Notes under the pieces: model-generated | Database searches by the model: none | The model's input: only the letters and a program-made list of their open reading frames with translations | Told to the model about the DNA's origin: nothing | Origin: Histomonas meleagridis | Lineage: Eukaryota > Parabasalia > Tritrichomonadida > Dientamoebidae | NCBI GenBank assembly: GCA_020186115.1 | Contig: WSYJ01000001.1 | Location: 1,178,001 to 1,242,000, forward strand | DNA length: 64,000 bases | Direction: 5' to 3' | Program-made: the position numbers and the translations under genes | Part shown: positions 54,069 through 63,700 of the stretch, one piece after another | How the letters are laid out: the number at the start of each line of letters is the position of its first letter | Numbering within the stretch: position 1 is the first letter of the stretch

Positions 54069-54707
54069 TTATTTAGCTTTAGCTTTTTTGTTTTTGCGAA
54101 CATTTTTGGCCTTTGGTTTCTCTGGTTGTTCCTGTTTGTTTTCGTTTTTCTTTCTGTTTATTCTTGTAAGCATAAATATAAGGACAAGGAAAAATGGGAA
54201 ATATGAAAAAATTGATTGATGTCCAGTGTTTTCCATTCCTTTATAACTTCGAAACATACGGTAAATGGTGATATTTTGTGATTCGTTATCATAGAAAATT
54301 GCTTCAATTGCCTTGTATGAAAGTAATGTTATTGAATATGTAATGTTTTGTGAAAGCATTTGTCCTGTACAAGAAAGTAAACCATTTTGAGATCTCTCAA
54401 ATTTGAAATCACCTATGTTTTGTTCACCTATTGAAAGAGAACAGGTATCATTTACATTTGGATCAAATGTAAGAGAAACAGGAACTAAAAAATCAAGTGA
54501 ATTTGACGTTGAGTTCAAAAACAGTTCACCACCCAAAATTGCTTCTTCTTCTGTTTCTGATATATTTATGGTATAATACGTTTTTTCAATATTAGTGAAC
54601 CCTTTAAAATATTGTGTAGATTCAATTTGCCATTCCCCAAAAGCAAGTTCATAGATTCCTAAAATAGGTGTTGCTGTGGAAACAAAATGAACAAAAAATA
54701 ATATCAT
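54069..54707 (-). CDS. unknown type I membrane protein with dilysine-like tail
   Basis: 212 residues. An N-terminal hydrophobic signal (MILFFVHFVSTATPILG), a luminal ~150-residue domain with at least five N-x-S/T sites and two Cys, a single transmembrane helix (SIFSYFPFFLVLIFMLTRI, ~165-183) and a very basic ~29-residue tail. The last five residues KAKAK fit the KxKxx COPI retrieval signal, so residence in the ER is plausible (inference). No family recognised; the glycine-tryptophan start (ELAFGEWQIE) might interest a remote-homology search. It is divergent by 59 bp from the coiled-coil gene. Confidence 0.75.
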   Translation of the reverse strand: MILFFVHFVSTATPILGIYELAFGEWQIESTQYFKGFTNIEKTYYTINISETEEEAILGGELFLNSTSNSLDFLVPVSLTFDPNVNDTCSLSIGEQNIGDFKFERSQNGLLSCTGQMLSQNITYSITLLSYKAIEAIFYDNESQNITIYRMFRSYKGMENTGHQSIFSYFPFFLVLIFMLTRINRKKNENKQEQPEKPKAKNVRKNKKAKAK

Positions 54708-54766
54708 TTGGCTAATGCTTTGGTAAAGTATTCAAATAGTTTACATTTCTTGTTAACGAACATCAT

Positions 54767-55918
54767 ATGAGATGTAACCTTTGTGAAAACGAAGCATTCC
54801 AAAGATTAATAGCAACATTAAAAAATTTAAGGAAATCAAATATTCATCTCGAGGAAGAGAGAAAGCAATTACATATACAAATAAATGAGTTAAACCAACA
54901 AAAAAGCAATTATGAGATCCAACTTTTAGAGCTTCGAAAAAAAGTCAATGAAACGAAGGAAGCAGAAACAAGAAAGGTTAAGTCTCAACATGAACTCAAA
55001 TCTTTAATCCAATTGCATGATGAAAATAAACAAAATTTTTTAGAACTTAAAAACATGCTTGAAAGTGTTGTTCATGAACTTTGTAAGGAAAGGCAAAAAC
55101 GAAAATTAGCTCAAAAGAAAAACAAAAAAATTATTGATAATATCAAAAAATTAACAACTATTGCATATCAACTTCAACCAACTACAGAACAACTCCATGA
55201 AAATGAGGATATGGCCAAGAAACTTCTCTCTAAGGAAAGTGAATGGAATCACATCAAATCACAATTAGAGAATTCAATTCAAGAATTAGAAGAAAAGAAA
55301 AATGAATTTATTGAATCAAATAACAATTACAAAATGCAAGTTGAAGATCGAATTGGTTTAATTCAAGAGCTCAAAGATCGACTTGAAAGACGAAATATAA
55401 CAATTCAAGAAATGGAAAATGTGCTTCAAGAAAAATCTGAATTTTGTTCACAACTTTCATCTACTTCAATGAATTTAAACAATGAAATAAATGAAATAAT
55501 CATAAAAACCAAAGAAATGAAAAATAAATTATTTCAAATACAAAACGAATATAATGAAAAACAAAAAAAATATAAATCGCGAAAAGAAAAATTTGAACAA
55601 ATTAAATGTTCACTACAACAAATTCAAGAATGCGTTCAAGTTAAGATAAAAACTATAAAAGAAGAATCAAACAAAGAAACAATGCAAAAAATAAATGAGA
55701 TATTAAAAGAAAAAGAAGCAAAAGATGAAAAAATTAAATTGTTAAATGACCAAATAAAGAGCGAAACTGAAGAAAAAGGAAAAGCAGAAAATAAAATGAA
55801 ATTAATTCAAGAAGAATTCGAAAAAGAAAAAAAACAATTTGAAGCAACAAAGGCTCAAAACGAAAATAAATTTAAAGCGTTACAGAAAATAATAAAAGCA
55901 TTCACAGAACCATCGTAG
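54767..55918 (+). CDS. coiled-coil protein with N-terminal CxxC
   Basis: 383 residues, nearly all one predicted coiled coil (Lys/Glu/Gln/Asn-rich with heptad Leu/Ile, ~15-375). N-terminus MRCNLCENEAF has a CxxC pair that could bind zinc or form a crosslink in a dimer. No globular domain. ATG at 54767 overlaps an initiator TCATA (54763-54767), so the leader would be about 2 nt if that initiator is used. The role is unknown; structural or basal-body/cytoskeleton proteins of this kind are common in parabasalids, but composition gives no proof. Confidence 0.75.
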   Translation: MRCNLCENEAFQRLIATLKNLRKSNIHLEEERKQLHIQINELNQQKSNYEIQLLELRKKVNETKEAETRKVKSQHELKSLIQLHDENKQNFLELKNMLESVVHELCKERQKRKLAQKKNKKIIDNIKKLTTIAYQLQPTTEQLHENEDMAKKLLSKESEWNHIKSQLENSIQELEEKKNEFIESNNNYKMQVEDRIGLIQELKDRLERRNITIQEMENVLQEKSEFCSQLSSTSMNLNNEINEIIIKTKEMKNKLFQIQNEYNEKQKKYKSRKEKFEQIKCSLQQIQECVQVKIKTIKEESNKETMQKINEILKEKEAKDEKIKLLNDQIKSETEEKGKAENKMKLIQEEFEKEKKQFEATKAQNENKFKALQKIIKAFTEPS

Positions 55919-56150
55919 TCTGCATGAATGAAATAAACTGTTATTTTGTTTGTTAAATTAGTGTTTTTATATTTTTGATTTTTATTTGGAAGGTTCTTAA
56001 GCAATTGAATTTATTCTAAAGATTTCAAATAACTCAGTGAATATTTTCCAAAAAAATGCTATGAATATAAACTAATCAAAAAAATCATTGAAGTGCTAAA
56101 TACATAATTGATCACAAATAAAGCACATCTTATTTTTTATTTGAGAATAG
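55919..56150. other. convergent intergenic
   Basis: 3' ends of the coiled-coil and E2F genes; nothing else recognised. Confidence 0.5.
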
Positions 56151-56678
56151 CTACTGTGGAGAATTGACTTGGATAAGGTCGATCGTTCCTTGATTTGACT
56201 TACAAATTAATCTGTGTATATTTCCTTCTTCTTCAGGCACTTGAATTGATAAATCTGATGGGCCTCTGAGTGCAAAAATTGAAATATCGGAATTTCCCTT
56301 TAAGCACATTATATCTTTTTCAGATACCCATGCAAAAGACTGAAAATCTTGAGTTGAATCTAACTCTGCAAGAGAATCATCAACCATTTTTGTTAATCTT
56401 TCTAATTCAGACTCATGATGTAACAAGTCACGGTATGCTGCATTATCATCAACATTTACTTTATTTCCAACCCATCTTACTTTTGATTTTCCTGTGCGTT
56501 CAATCACTCCAATTCCAGCTAGAACATTTGTAACATCATAGATTCTTCTTTTTGATGCATCAAGTGTTTTTTCAACTTGGCTTAAATCAAGTTCTTGTCC
56601 ATTTGCTGCCATTAGAACACGCAAAAAATCCTGTGTTAAATTGACGAGTGTTTTTTTTGCTTTGTCTGTTTTCTCCAT
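56151..56678 (-). CDS. E2F-family transcription factor, minimal
   Basis: 175 residues. Winged-helix DNA-binding domain ~8-72: LVNLTQDFLRVLMAANG and the E2F recognition helix RRIYDVTNVLAGIGVIERTG (family RRIYDITNVLEGIGLI), then KSKVRWVG. A short leucine-rich linker (~80-105) and a coiled-coil/marked-box part (~112-170: WVSEKDIMCLKGNSDISIFALR, PSDLSIQVPEEE) follow, as in E2F-1-type proteins that pair with DP. The Rb-binding/transactivation tail of animal E2Fs is absent. It should bind TTTSSCGC sites and time S-phase genes such as ORC1, which is also in this window (inference). AACCGTTT lies 63-70 bp upstream. Confidence 0.94.
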   Translation of the reverse strand: MEKTDKAKKTLVNLTQDFLRVLMAANGQELDLSQVEKTLDASKRRIYDVTNVLAGIGVIERTGKSKVRWVGNKVNVDDNAAYRDLLHHESELERLTKMVDDSLAELDSTQDFQSFAWVSEKDIMCLKGNSDISIFALRGPSDLSIQVPEEEGNIHRLICKSNQGTIDLIQVNSPQ

Positions 56679-56740
56679 AAAAAATTAGGAAACGTTTATC
56701 AATTAAATTGAATGCTTTACAAAGCTGTGGGGCCACCCCA

Positions 56741-56748
56741 AACCGTTT
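56741..56748 (-). promoter_or_regulatory. M3-like element of E2F gene
   Basis: AACCGTTT, 63-70 bp upstream of the E2F ATG. The rest of 56679-56952 is AT-rich with nothing else recognised. Confidence 0.4.
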
Positions 56749-56952
56749 AATAATTGTGAATTCACTTTATTTCTTTTGTTTTCCTTAGCGAATTTTATTA
56801 TAAATCAACGAACAAACAAATGTCATTACACTACTCAGAAGTTCACATGAATTATTAATCAAAAAAATCGAAATTTTAATAGTTGGGTTTATTTATGACA
56901 AGTTCTTAGTTTCGATCTTGTTTGCGGCCACTTGTCACCATTCGTTGCTTTC

Positions 56953-57084
56953 TTATTTCTTTTGTTGAGAAAGAGACAAAAGTATTCCCATTGCGTCGTC
57001 CCAAGAAGACTTCATAAATGTTGCGTCAAACAAAACAAAAAAACTCTAAAAATCAAAATGAAATCCAAAATCATATCAGCAAAC
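56953..57084 (-). other. possible 3' end of ankyrin locus E
   Basis: After ankyrin block 7 the minus strand runs in frame as ILDFILIFRVFLFCLTQHL to a stop at ~57012. A further open piece (MKSSWDDAMGILLSLSQQKK, TAA at 56953) could be the original end. Uncertain. Confidence 0.3.
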
Positions 57085-57195
57085 ATTAAAACAATCGAAA
57101 GAACATCATCACTTGCATCAATTCCTTCTTTTTGTGCAAGTAATTTAACAATATCTATGCGACCAGTAATAGATGCGTAAACGAGTGCTGATTTA
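57085..57195 (-). CDS. ankyrin block 7 of locus E
   Basis: Encodes SALVYASITGRIDIVKLLAQ then KEGIDASDD, an intact repeat. It is preceded on the minus strand by a 75-bp spacer that ends CTATTAAATCA. Confidence 0.6.
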
Positions 57196-57270
57196 ATAGA
57201 ACAAAATAAATTCCAAAAGATTAAGCAAAACATTAAAACTCTTAAATAGACATTAAATAAAAGAAAAAAA

Positions 57271-57363
57271 TATCTTTCGCATTAACATCAATTTCACTTT
57301 TTGTAAGAAGTAATTGAACAATTTCACTATAACCGTAGCATGTAGCCAAAATTAAGGCGGTTT
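57271..57363 (-). CDS. ankyrin block 6 of locus E
   Basis: Encodes KTALILATCYGYSEIVQLLL then TKSEIDVNAKD. Spacers on both sides (57196-57270, 57364-57440) are T-rich on the coding strand and contain stops. Confidence 0.65.
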
Positions 57364-57440
57364 TAAATAATTCATTGAAATTCCATGTAAAGCATTGAAA
57401 TGTCGAATGATTCGAAAAAACTATAAATTATATAAAAAAT

Positions 57441-57534
57441 CATCTTGCGCATTAACATTAATTCCTTCTTTTTCAAGTAACAAGCGAACAATTTCAGTGT
57501 GGCCCTTCCATGATGCGCGAATAAGAGCTGTCAT
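57441..57534 (-). CDS. ankyrin block 5 of locus E
   Basis: Encodes TALIRASWKGHTEIVRLLLE then KEGINVNAQDD. The 60-bp spacer before it (57535-57594) has no stop, so this block and block 4 share one frame of 84 codons. Confidence 0.65.
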
Positions 57535-57594
57535 TCCAAATTTGAATAAGGAACACCAATAAATTGAATGAAACTTTAAATAAAACAATAAAAT

Positions 57595-57684
57595 GTCTTG
57601 GACATTGACATCGATTCCGTCTTTTGCGAGTAATAATTTGACAATTTCAGTATGGCCATTAAATGATGCCCACATAAGTGCTGT
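57595..57684 (-). CDS. ankyrin block 4 of locus E
   Basis: Encodes TALMWASFNGHTEIVKLLLA then KDGIDVNVQD. It is followed by the in-frame spacer ILLFYLKFHSIYWCSLFKFG. Confidence 0.65.
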
Positions 57685-57767
57685 TAAAAATATTGTGATT
57701 AAATTCCAAATATGTTTTTAAAACATAAAATGATTTAAATAAACGCCATGTAATACAAATTAATAGA

Positions 57768-57855
57768 TTGTGCATTGATATCAATTCCTTCTTTTCCTAA
57801 AAGCATTTGAACAATTTTTGTATGGCCATTTGCAGATGCGTACATAAGTAATGAC
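57768..57855 (-). CDS. ankyrin block 3 of locus E
   Basis: Encodes SLLMYASANGHTKIVQMLLG then KEGIDINAQ. The spacer between blocks 3 and 4 (57685-57767) is 83 bp with stops in the coding frame. Confidence 0.65.
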
Positions 57856-57918
57856 ATAAAAATTCTTTTTAAACTCCATGTATTATTTTAAAATATCAAA
57901 TATGTAAAAAAAACATAT

Positions 57919-57999
57919 GGTGCATTAAGATCAATTCCTTGGAAAAGAAATTCAATAATATCATCATTGCCATATTCAGCTGCATAAATGATTGCTAAA
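57919..57999 (-). CDS. ankyrin block 2 of locus E
   Basis: Encodes LAIIYAAEYGNDDIIEFLFQ then GIDLNAP, slightly shorter than its neighbours. Spacers of 62-63 bp on either side contain stops. Confidence 0.6.
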
Positions 58000-58061
58000 T
58001 TAAATAATATTGATAAACTCTAGAAAAAAAATTGAAACATTAAATCATTTAAATATATATA

Positions 58062-58178
58062 TTTAGCATTAACATCAATTTTTTTTTCGTTGTGAAGCCA
58101 TTGAACAAAATCGTTGAAATCGTGGTGGAGCTTCGTTTCTCCCATCGTTAAGGTGGTTCGACTTTTTCCGATCACCAT
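58062..58178 (-). CDS. N-terminal block of ankyrin locus E
   Basis: The first in-frame ATG (58178) gives MVIGKSRTTLTMGETKLHHD; a second is at 58145. The block ends KKIDVNAK at the same repeat position as all other blocks. No DUF3447 region precedes it, unlike the other loci, so this is an ankyrin-only gene or a 5'-truncated one. Confidence 0.5.
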
Positions 58179-58284
58179 ATACACAATTTTTTGCTTTTTT
58201 CAATTCGGATTCTCAAAAAGTCTGAATTTCAATATTTTGGTGTTTATTATGATCGGCGTGCGGGCGATTTTTTGTGTAGGTTAT

Positions 58285-58299
58285 TTAACCGTTTAAACG
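58285..58299 (-). promoter_or_regulatory. M3-like element of ankyrin locus E
   Basis: TTAACCGTTTAAACG lies 107-121 bp upstream of the first ATG (58178). It supports a transcription unit that starts here on the minus strand. Confidence 0.5.
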
Positions 58300-58581
58300 T
58301 CTTGTCCTCGGCCTTCATCTAAAAGCAATCGTGCCTTCCTAAATTTGGCTATCGCGCATAGACTCCTTATATAATTCGGTTGTTCAAAGGATGGTTCTTA
58401 GTTCATATGGGCAATGATTTGATTTTTTAATAAAAATCACATTTTTAAAATCATTGCTCAAGATTCAAAATCATGATTTGATGAAAATCCCAAACATCTT
58501 TAATATATTAATTCATGAAAGTATTTAAAATAATATAAATTTATAATTGTTTTACATAATAAATATATAAACCGTTTCTAT

Positions 58582-58830
58582 ATGGAAGAAAAAATTGAAC
58601 ACGTCACACCAACGCCACCCATTCATAAATGTCATTCAAAACATCTTCTGAAATTTTCAAATTTTAATTTGAAATCTACATATATTAAAATATGCATGTT
58701 TTGTTTATTTAGTACAATTTTAATTTCTTTAGAGAATTGTGGGGTGATGAAAATTTCTTTCGTTTATATATGCTGCAACACAATATTTTCTTGTTTGAGA
58801 TCATATTTATATATATGTAAAGTGAAATAG
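58582..58830 (+). CDS. doubtful 82-residue ORF with membrane segment
   Basis: ATG-to-TAG frame with AACCGTTT at 58570-58577, only 4 bp from the ATG. The middle (IKICMFCLFSTILISLENCG) is hydrophobic; several Cys. No family. The element is closer than at most genes, so the link is weak. Confidence 0.2.
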   Translation: MEEKIEHVTPTPPIHKCHSKHLLKFSNFNLKSTYIKICMFCLFSTILISLENCGVMKISFVYICCNTIFSCLRSYLYICKVK

Positions 58831-59805
58831 ATTTTCCACCATCTTCATTCTCCTAGCAACTTGCAAGTTTGATGTCATTCATTATAACTTTACATAAAGC
58901 CCAAGAATTTTTATTCTTTATCCCAAAACAGGGATTCCAAAAACCTGTTGTATTACAATCAAAAAGATGCCTCCTGTTCCAATTGAAGTTACTAAGTTTG
59001 GTATTCCAAACTTCATGATGTTTTTCAATAAAGTACAGCAAGAAAATGAACAATCACCAATAAGTGAATTTTGGAGATAAAATATTTTTTCAAGGGTTGG
59101 TCATTGATACCCATCAAGATTCTACATGATTTTTGTTTCCTGCTAATTTACATTTTCTATTTAACCTTTCCAAAATGAAAATACTTTATGGACTTGCTAG
59201 AGATTCTTAGCAAGTCAAAGCCAAAAAGTCGTTTGTAACTTCGAAGATGTAACTTGTTAAATTATTATTAAATATGGAAGAAATACTTTAAGAACAATTG
59301 TAGATATTAAAATCAATGAAATCAAAGAGTTTATTATCAAAAATCCAGCATGATCTTTGTCATGTTGTTTTCAGCAATTTTTGGAAGTTTTTCATTATAA
59401 TATTGTTGTATTTATGTATTTACATTTTGCTTTGTGAATCTATTTGGTAATAGGTAAAATGTATAATGTATGTTGTTATTTTGATGATTTTCATATGTTT
59501 GTATGTTTATATCAATTTTTGTTTTTTGCGAATATTTGATCTTCGAGTTGATTTTGATTATTTGCACTATTTGCTTCATTTCTTATATATAATTTTTAAG
59601 AGAATAAAAAAGTGAGTTTCGAGAGTATTTATTCAAGGGGAAACAAACAAATGTAATTGAAAAGAAGAGGAATCGATGTTCCTCTCGAACATACATTAAT
59701 GGAATACAAATAGAAATTTTCCATCTTTTATTGATATCAACTATTTTGATACAACGCTTCAACTTTTGCATCCAAAAAAATGTCTTCAATAATCAAAATA
59801 TTTTT

Positions 59806-60060
59806 AAGTGCTGATTCTTATAAAATCATTTGAAGAAGATCATACAGAAATCGTTCAATCACTTCTTAAATATTTTGTAATTAATTTTCAATGTTAAAGA
59901 TTTTTATTTGTTTTATTTAAAATTATTTATAATTTTATGTTTCAAAAATAATATTTGAAAATTATTTAAATTATTTGAAATAGCACTTATGGAAGCATCT
60001 AAAGAAGGTAATTCGGAAATAATCAGATATGAGGTTACAATGGAATCGTTAAATTATATA
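59806..60060 (+). pseudogene. ankyrin-block relic with spacer (locus R)
   Basis: 59806-59880 reads LILIKSFEEDHTEIVQSLLK, an ankyrin repeat lacking its conserved start. A T-rich spacer follows (AAAGATTTTTATTTGTTTTA, the same boundary form as the other loci), then 59983-60035 reads IALMEASKEGNSEIIRYEV, another repeat start. Frames are broken and no start codon is near. A fourth example of block-plus-spacer organisation. Confidence 0.55.
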
Positions 60061-60372
60061 TAGAAAAGGGGAAAATAAATAAATAAATCCATTCTGAGAT
60101 GCATAGTGTATTGTTTTTTTTTTTTTTTTCACTATCCACAACCTTAAATATCAAATATTGTATTGTGTAAATACTAAGTTCAAACTTGATAATGTTATAT
60201 CAATTTATTTCTAATTTTTTAGCTTTTCTCAAAGGAAAAAATTGATAGTCCGTCATTTTGTAACTTTTGCAGTAAATTTATTAGACAGATCTTCCACTGA
60301 TAATTGTTTGAATCTTTCATAAAACCGACATATTTTTCAACTCACATTTCCAATTCTGGTTGGTAACTAAAA

Positions 60373-61578
60373 ATGAACCTAACAATTTTACATTTAGTTA
60401 TGCTAAACAACTACCAGCCAAAATCAGCCGTATTTTCAACATCCTCGAAAATTAATTCATTAACTTTGGAAAAATCACTTTTTTCTAAATCGCTCGGATC
60501 AGTAATTTTTTCAAATAATGTAAGGCTTAATGTCCATGAAAGCACATTTCAAAAATTTTCTTCATCTCCAATTATTTTAGCAGGAACCAATTTTTTTAAT
60601 GAGACGATTGAAACACGTTCCAGTAACATTTATGTTGGACCTGCCAATATTACAGATTGTATCTTCAAGATGTGTTTTGGGTATGATCTCAATGGGGGTG
60701 CAATTTATTCCATCACTTCGCTCAATATTCATCATTGTGTATTTTTCCACAACTCAGCAAAAAAAGGTGGTTCGATATATTGCAAAGGTAATTTTACTGT
60801 TAGCTATTCATCATTTCTTGAAGGATTTTCAATAGTTCAAGGTGGAGCCATTTACAACGAAGGCTCTTCTGTCTTCAATGTTTCCTTTACAGAATTTGCT
60901 AATCTAAATTCAAAAGAATACGGGTGTTTCGTCAAGAAGTCAAGTTGTGACTCATTTATTGAATTCCTCAACATTACAATGGTTTACGCCCAACAGAAAA
61001 ATGGCGGTTTCTGTATCGTCGGCGGTTCTTCCACCATCCATCGTTGTGACATTCAAAAGAGTTATGCGTTTTCAAGTTCCAGTATATTACTTAAAAGCTC
61101 AAGCGATTCGAAGATTGAACGGTGCTCATTTTTTGTTACGGGGGCAGAAACGTATGGTTCAGTTTTTGCAATTGAAGAAAGTAAATGTACAATTCAATTT
61201 GATCATTGTACAATAACAGCATGTAAAATAGGCACCAAATACATAAACGCGGAAGATGACTCAAAAATTATCATTAGTAACTTATGTACAACTGATGACC
61301 CAAAAGATGTCGTCGGAAATGGCGCTGTGTTTAGTACAAAACCAACGGTACAGACGCAATGTAACATTTGGGAAATCGAAAAACAAATCGGATACTTCAC
61401 ACAAAACTATCGGGCAAAAAATACTGCGCTTAAAAGAGATTTGAAAATGGGAGTCGCAATTGGTGTGATGTGCGTTATACCAATGGTTTGTGGCATCCTT
61501 GTGGCAATGTTTGTATTGTCGCAATTGGTTTTGCTGTATCAAAAAATTCAGGACTTAATCGCGAAACATCGTCAATAA
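60373..61578 (+). CDS. Pmp-like (parallel beta-helix) surface protein, possibly 5'-shortened
   Basis: 401 residues. A repeated short beta-helix pattern includes GGAIYS (~116), GGSIYC (~137) and GGAIYN (~158), the GGA(I/V) motif of chlamydial polymorphic membrane proteins, of which parabasalids carry a family. Many Cys and NxS/T sites. The C-terminal transmembrane helix (MGVAIGVMCVIPMVCGILVAM, ~358-378) is followed by a ~20-residue basic tail. There is no convincing signal peptide at this ATG, so the N-terminus may be truncated. Expected at the surface; binding partner unknown. Confidence 0.75.
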   Translation: MNLTILHLVMLNNYQPKSAVFSTSSKINSLTLEKSLFSKSLGSVIFSNNVRLNVHESTFQKFSSSPIILAGTNFFNETIETRSSNIYVGPANITDCIFKMCFGYDLNGGAIYSITSLNIHHCVFFHNSAKKGGSIYCKGNFTVSYSSFLEGFSIVQGGAIYNEGSSVFNVSFTEFANLNSKEYGCFVKKSSCDSFIEFLNITMVYAQQKNGGFCIVGGSSTIHRCDIQKSYAFSSSSILLKSSSDSKIERCSFFVTGAETYGSVFAIEESKCTIQFDHCTITACKIGTKYINAEDDSKIIISNLCTTDDPKDVVGNGAVFSTKPTVQTQCNIWEIEKQIGYFTQNYRAKNTALKRDLKMGVAIGVMCVIPMVCGILVAMFVLSQLVLLYQKIQDLIAKHRQ

Positions 61579-61819
61579 ATGTGTTTAATATTTGAATGCT
61601 TTTACGTATAAAGATCCAACTTAATGAGCAAGTGAATAGTTCGTCATTTGTTCGCTGTTTTAATGCTTTTTTAAAATACCATACCTGGTAATTAGAATCA
61701 AAATTGTTTTTTGTTGACAAAAAATAAATTCCACTACCGAAGAGTTAACAATATGCTTACACTAAATATTAATATGAATTTTGCAAAACAACAATTTGGG
61801 GTGCCTCAAAAAACAACAA

Positions 61820-63049
61820 ATGAAACGATCGAATCATCCACCAAATCCGGAAAATAAAGATGGCATCAAAGGCCTTCAAAAGATGCAATCTCTCTATAAA
61901 ATCATTTTTAGCATAAGCCAAAAGCCTACCGAAACATCTATTCAAGATACAATCGATTTATTTGATAAATCAAATCCATACTCATTTAACTATGCAATCT
62001 GTCAATTATTATATTCCTCATTTGTTTCTCGTGTAAATGGCGCTGTTACATGTCTTTTATATTTGAAAGAACTTGAATCAAGTGAAAGAACCATTTTAAA
62101 GACTTCACAAAAAATCTTCAAAATGTTTTATCAATATCTTATCGACATTGATTCACAAGAATCGTTATTCTTACTTGAACGAATGATTGAGCAAACCCTA
62201 ATTAAGCCCAAATCAGTTCGTGTTAAGCGTTCATTATTTTTTTCACATTATTTAAAGCCATATGAATTTTCCATATTAAAACATTCACAGTTTAGTGAAG
62301 AATTCTTCTCAAACATTGATAAACTAAAGAATAATGGATGGGAGCTTCAAAAGAAATATGTTTCCGAAGGATCAAATCCATTAAATTTAGCACGCGCCAT
62401 CCGTAATGACGATGAAGAACAACTTCGACTAATATCATCACAATCTAATTTCGACATTAACTTGAAAATTAAACCATCTCTTTATGAACGATGTTCATTT
62501 ATTAACCAAACAAATGTACCACTTATTGAATATGCTGCATTTTTCGGTGCGATTAAATGTTTCCGATTTTTAATGATTAATGGAGCTGACTTAAAGAATA
62601 CTGGAACTTATGCAATTGCTGGTGGAAATGATGAGATAATTCATTTATGTGAACAAAACCATTCGACTTTTATTGGTTCGTATGAAACTGCTATTGAATT
62701 TCATCGAAATGATATTTTTCATTATATTTATGATAATAATTTTGCCGGAAAAGATGATTTAACTACATTAGGGAAAAAATGTATTATACATAATAACTAT
62801 GAAATTTTTTCTTTTTTAATTGAGCATGGATTAAAAGTGAATGAGAATTTTTTGAATGAATCTTTGAAACTCGGTAATATGTATTATTGTAAATACTTAG
62901 TCGAAAGAACTAAAGTTCCAAATGATATATTATTAAAATCTGTGGTTTCAATGAATACTGAAATTGTGAAATATATTGTGCAAAATGGCGCCGATGTTAA
63001 TATGAAAGATTCACATTTAGTTTTTTTGTCTTATTTTGTACGCCTTTAA
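61820..63049 (+). CDS. DUF3447-type ankyrin protein, first segment of locus P
   Basis: 409 residues from ATG 61820. The frame is open 39 bp upstream but has no other ATG. N-terminal helical part (~20-190), then the family core with RNDDEEQLRLISSQ, PLIEYAAFFGAIKCFRFLM, NTGTYAIAGGNDEIIHLCEQ, NHSTF and FHRNDIFHYIYDN, then further repeats up to QNGADVNMKD at 63010. From there it runs into a 29-bp spacer and ends at TAA 63047-63049. The N-terminal part is intact, unlike that at 44395-45615. Four full ankyrin blocks and a terminal block follow at 63040-63850. How they are joined is unresolved. Confidence 0.8.
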   Translation: MKRSNHPPNPENKDGIKGLQKMQSLYKIIFSISQKPTETSIQDTIDLFDKSNPYSFNYAICQLLYSSFVSRVNGAVTCLLYLKELESSERTILKTSQKIFKMFYQYLIDIDSQESLFLLERMIEQTLIKPKSVRVKRSLFFSHYLKPYEFSILKHSQFSEEFFSNIDKLKNNGWELQKKYVSEGSNPLNLARAIRNDDEEQLRLISSQSNFDINLKIKPSLYERCSFINQTNVPLIEYAAFFGAIKCFRFLMINGADLKNTGTYAIAGGNDEIIHLCEQNHSTFIGSYETAIEFHRNDIFHYIYDNNFAGKDDLTTLGKKCIIHNNYEIFSFLIEHGLKVNENFLNESLKLGNMYYCKYLVERTKVPNDILLKSVVSMNTEIVKYIVQNGADVNMKDSHLVFLSYFVRL

Positions 63050-63129
63050 TGATTGCTTGTTGTTGGGGACGATCTGAAACTGTTCGGTATCTTTTAGAAC
63101 AAAAAGGTATTGATGTTAATGCTAAAGAA
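63040..63129 (+). CDS. ankyrin block 2 of locus P
   Basis: Encodes TPLMIACCWGRSETVRYLLE then QKGIDVNAKE. It is shifted by one frame relative to the first segment; the spacer 63011-63039 is 29 bp. Confidence 0.65.
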
Positions 63130-63189
63130 ATCTTTTTGATTGTTTTAGTGTTTATTTTAATCATTTTTTGGTATTTATATGTTATGTAT
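63130..63189 (+). other. 60-bp in-frame hydrophobic spacer
   Basis: Without stops and in frame with both flanking blocks; read through, it would encode the 20 hydrophobic residues IFLIVLVFILIIFWYLYVMY. Confidence 0.6.
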
Positions 63190-63282
63190 TGGACTGCTTT
63201 TACATATGCTTGCGATAAAGGCTCAACATCATCTGTTAAATCACTTTTGAAACAAAACACAATTAATTCAAATGAAAAAGAT
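63190..63282 (+). CDS. ankyrin block 3 of locus P
   Basis: Encodes WTAFTYACDKGSTSSVKSLL then KQNTINSNEKD. The 78-bp spacer that follows (63283-63360) is a multiple of three but contains TGA. Confidence 0.65.
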
Positions 63283-63360
63283 GTTTATTTATGAGATGTG
63301 AAATTTATTTTATTTGATTTCTTGTTTATTGTTTTGATTTGGTATTTGTTTTAATGTTAT

Positions 63361-63453
63361 TGGACACCTTTAATGCATGCTTGTAATAATGGACATTTGA
63401 GAGTTGCTAAAATACTTTTAAGCATTCAAGAAATTGATTATAATGAAAAAGAT
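63361..63453 (+). CDS. ankyrin block 4 of locus P
   Basis: Encodes WTPLMHACNNGHLRVAKILL then SIQEIDYNEKD. The spacer that follows (63454-63530, 77 bp) begins ATATTTTTATTTTATTTAAA. Confidence 0.65.
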
Positions 63454-63530
63454 ATATTTTTATTTTATTTAAAGTTTGTTTGATGGATTTATGGTTTGAA
63501 TATAAAATCTGGAATTAATATAAATGATTT

Positions 63531-63620
63531 TGGACTGCTTTAATGCGTGCTTGTAATAATGGCCATGTGGGAATTGTTAAAATGCTTCTGAAAAAAGATG
63601 GAATTGATTTTAATGGAACA
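63531..63620 (+). CDS. ankyrin block 5 of locus P
   Basis: Encodes WTALMRACNNGHVGIVKMLL then KKDGIDFNGT. The spacer that follows (63621-63700, 80 bp) could hold a 59-bp GT-AG intron starting GTTTATTTGATG and ending TTTTAG that keeps frame. Confidence 0.65.
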
Positions 63621-63700
63621 TCAATTTATATAAATATTTTGAGGTTTATTTGATGACCTTAATGTTTAAGGTTGAAATTTGGCGTTTGTTGTTTAGTTTT

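Larger units (their letters stand above)
58300..60372. other. gene-poor 2-kb stretch
   Basis: It contains one weak ORF (58582-58830), a short decayed frame near 58920-59078 (TGIPKTCCITIKK, then PPVPIEVTKFGIPN on +), an ankyrin relic (59806-60060) and a poly-T run (60115-60129). The rest is AT-rich with nothing I can name. Confidence 0.55.

Noticed and set aside
58114-58296. 60-codon plus-strand frame at ankyrin locus E start
   Set aside because: Antisense to the promoter and first block of the minus-strand ankyrin gene.
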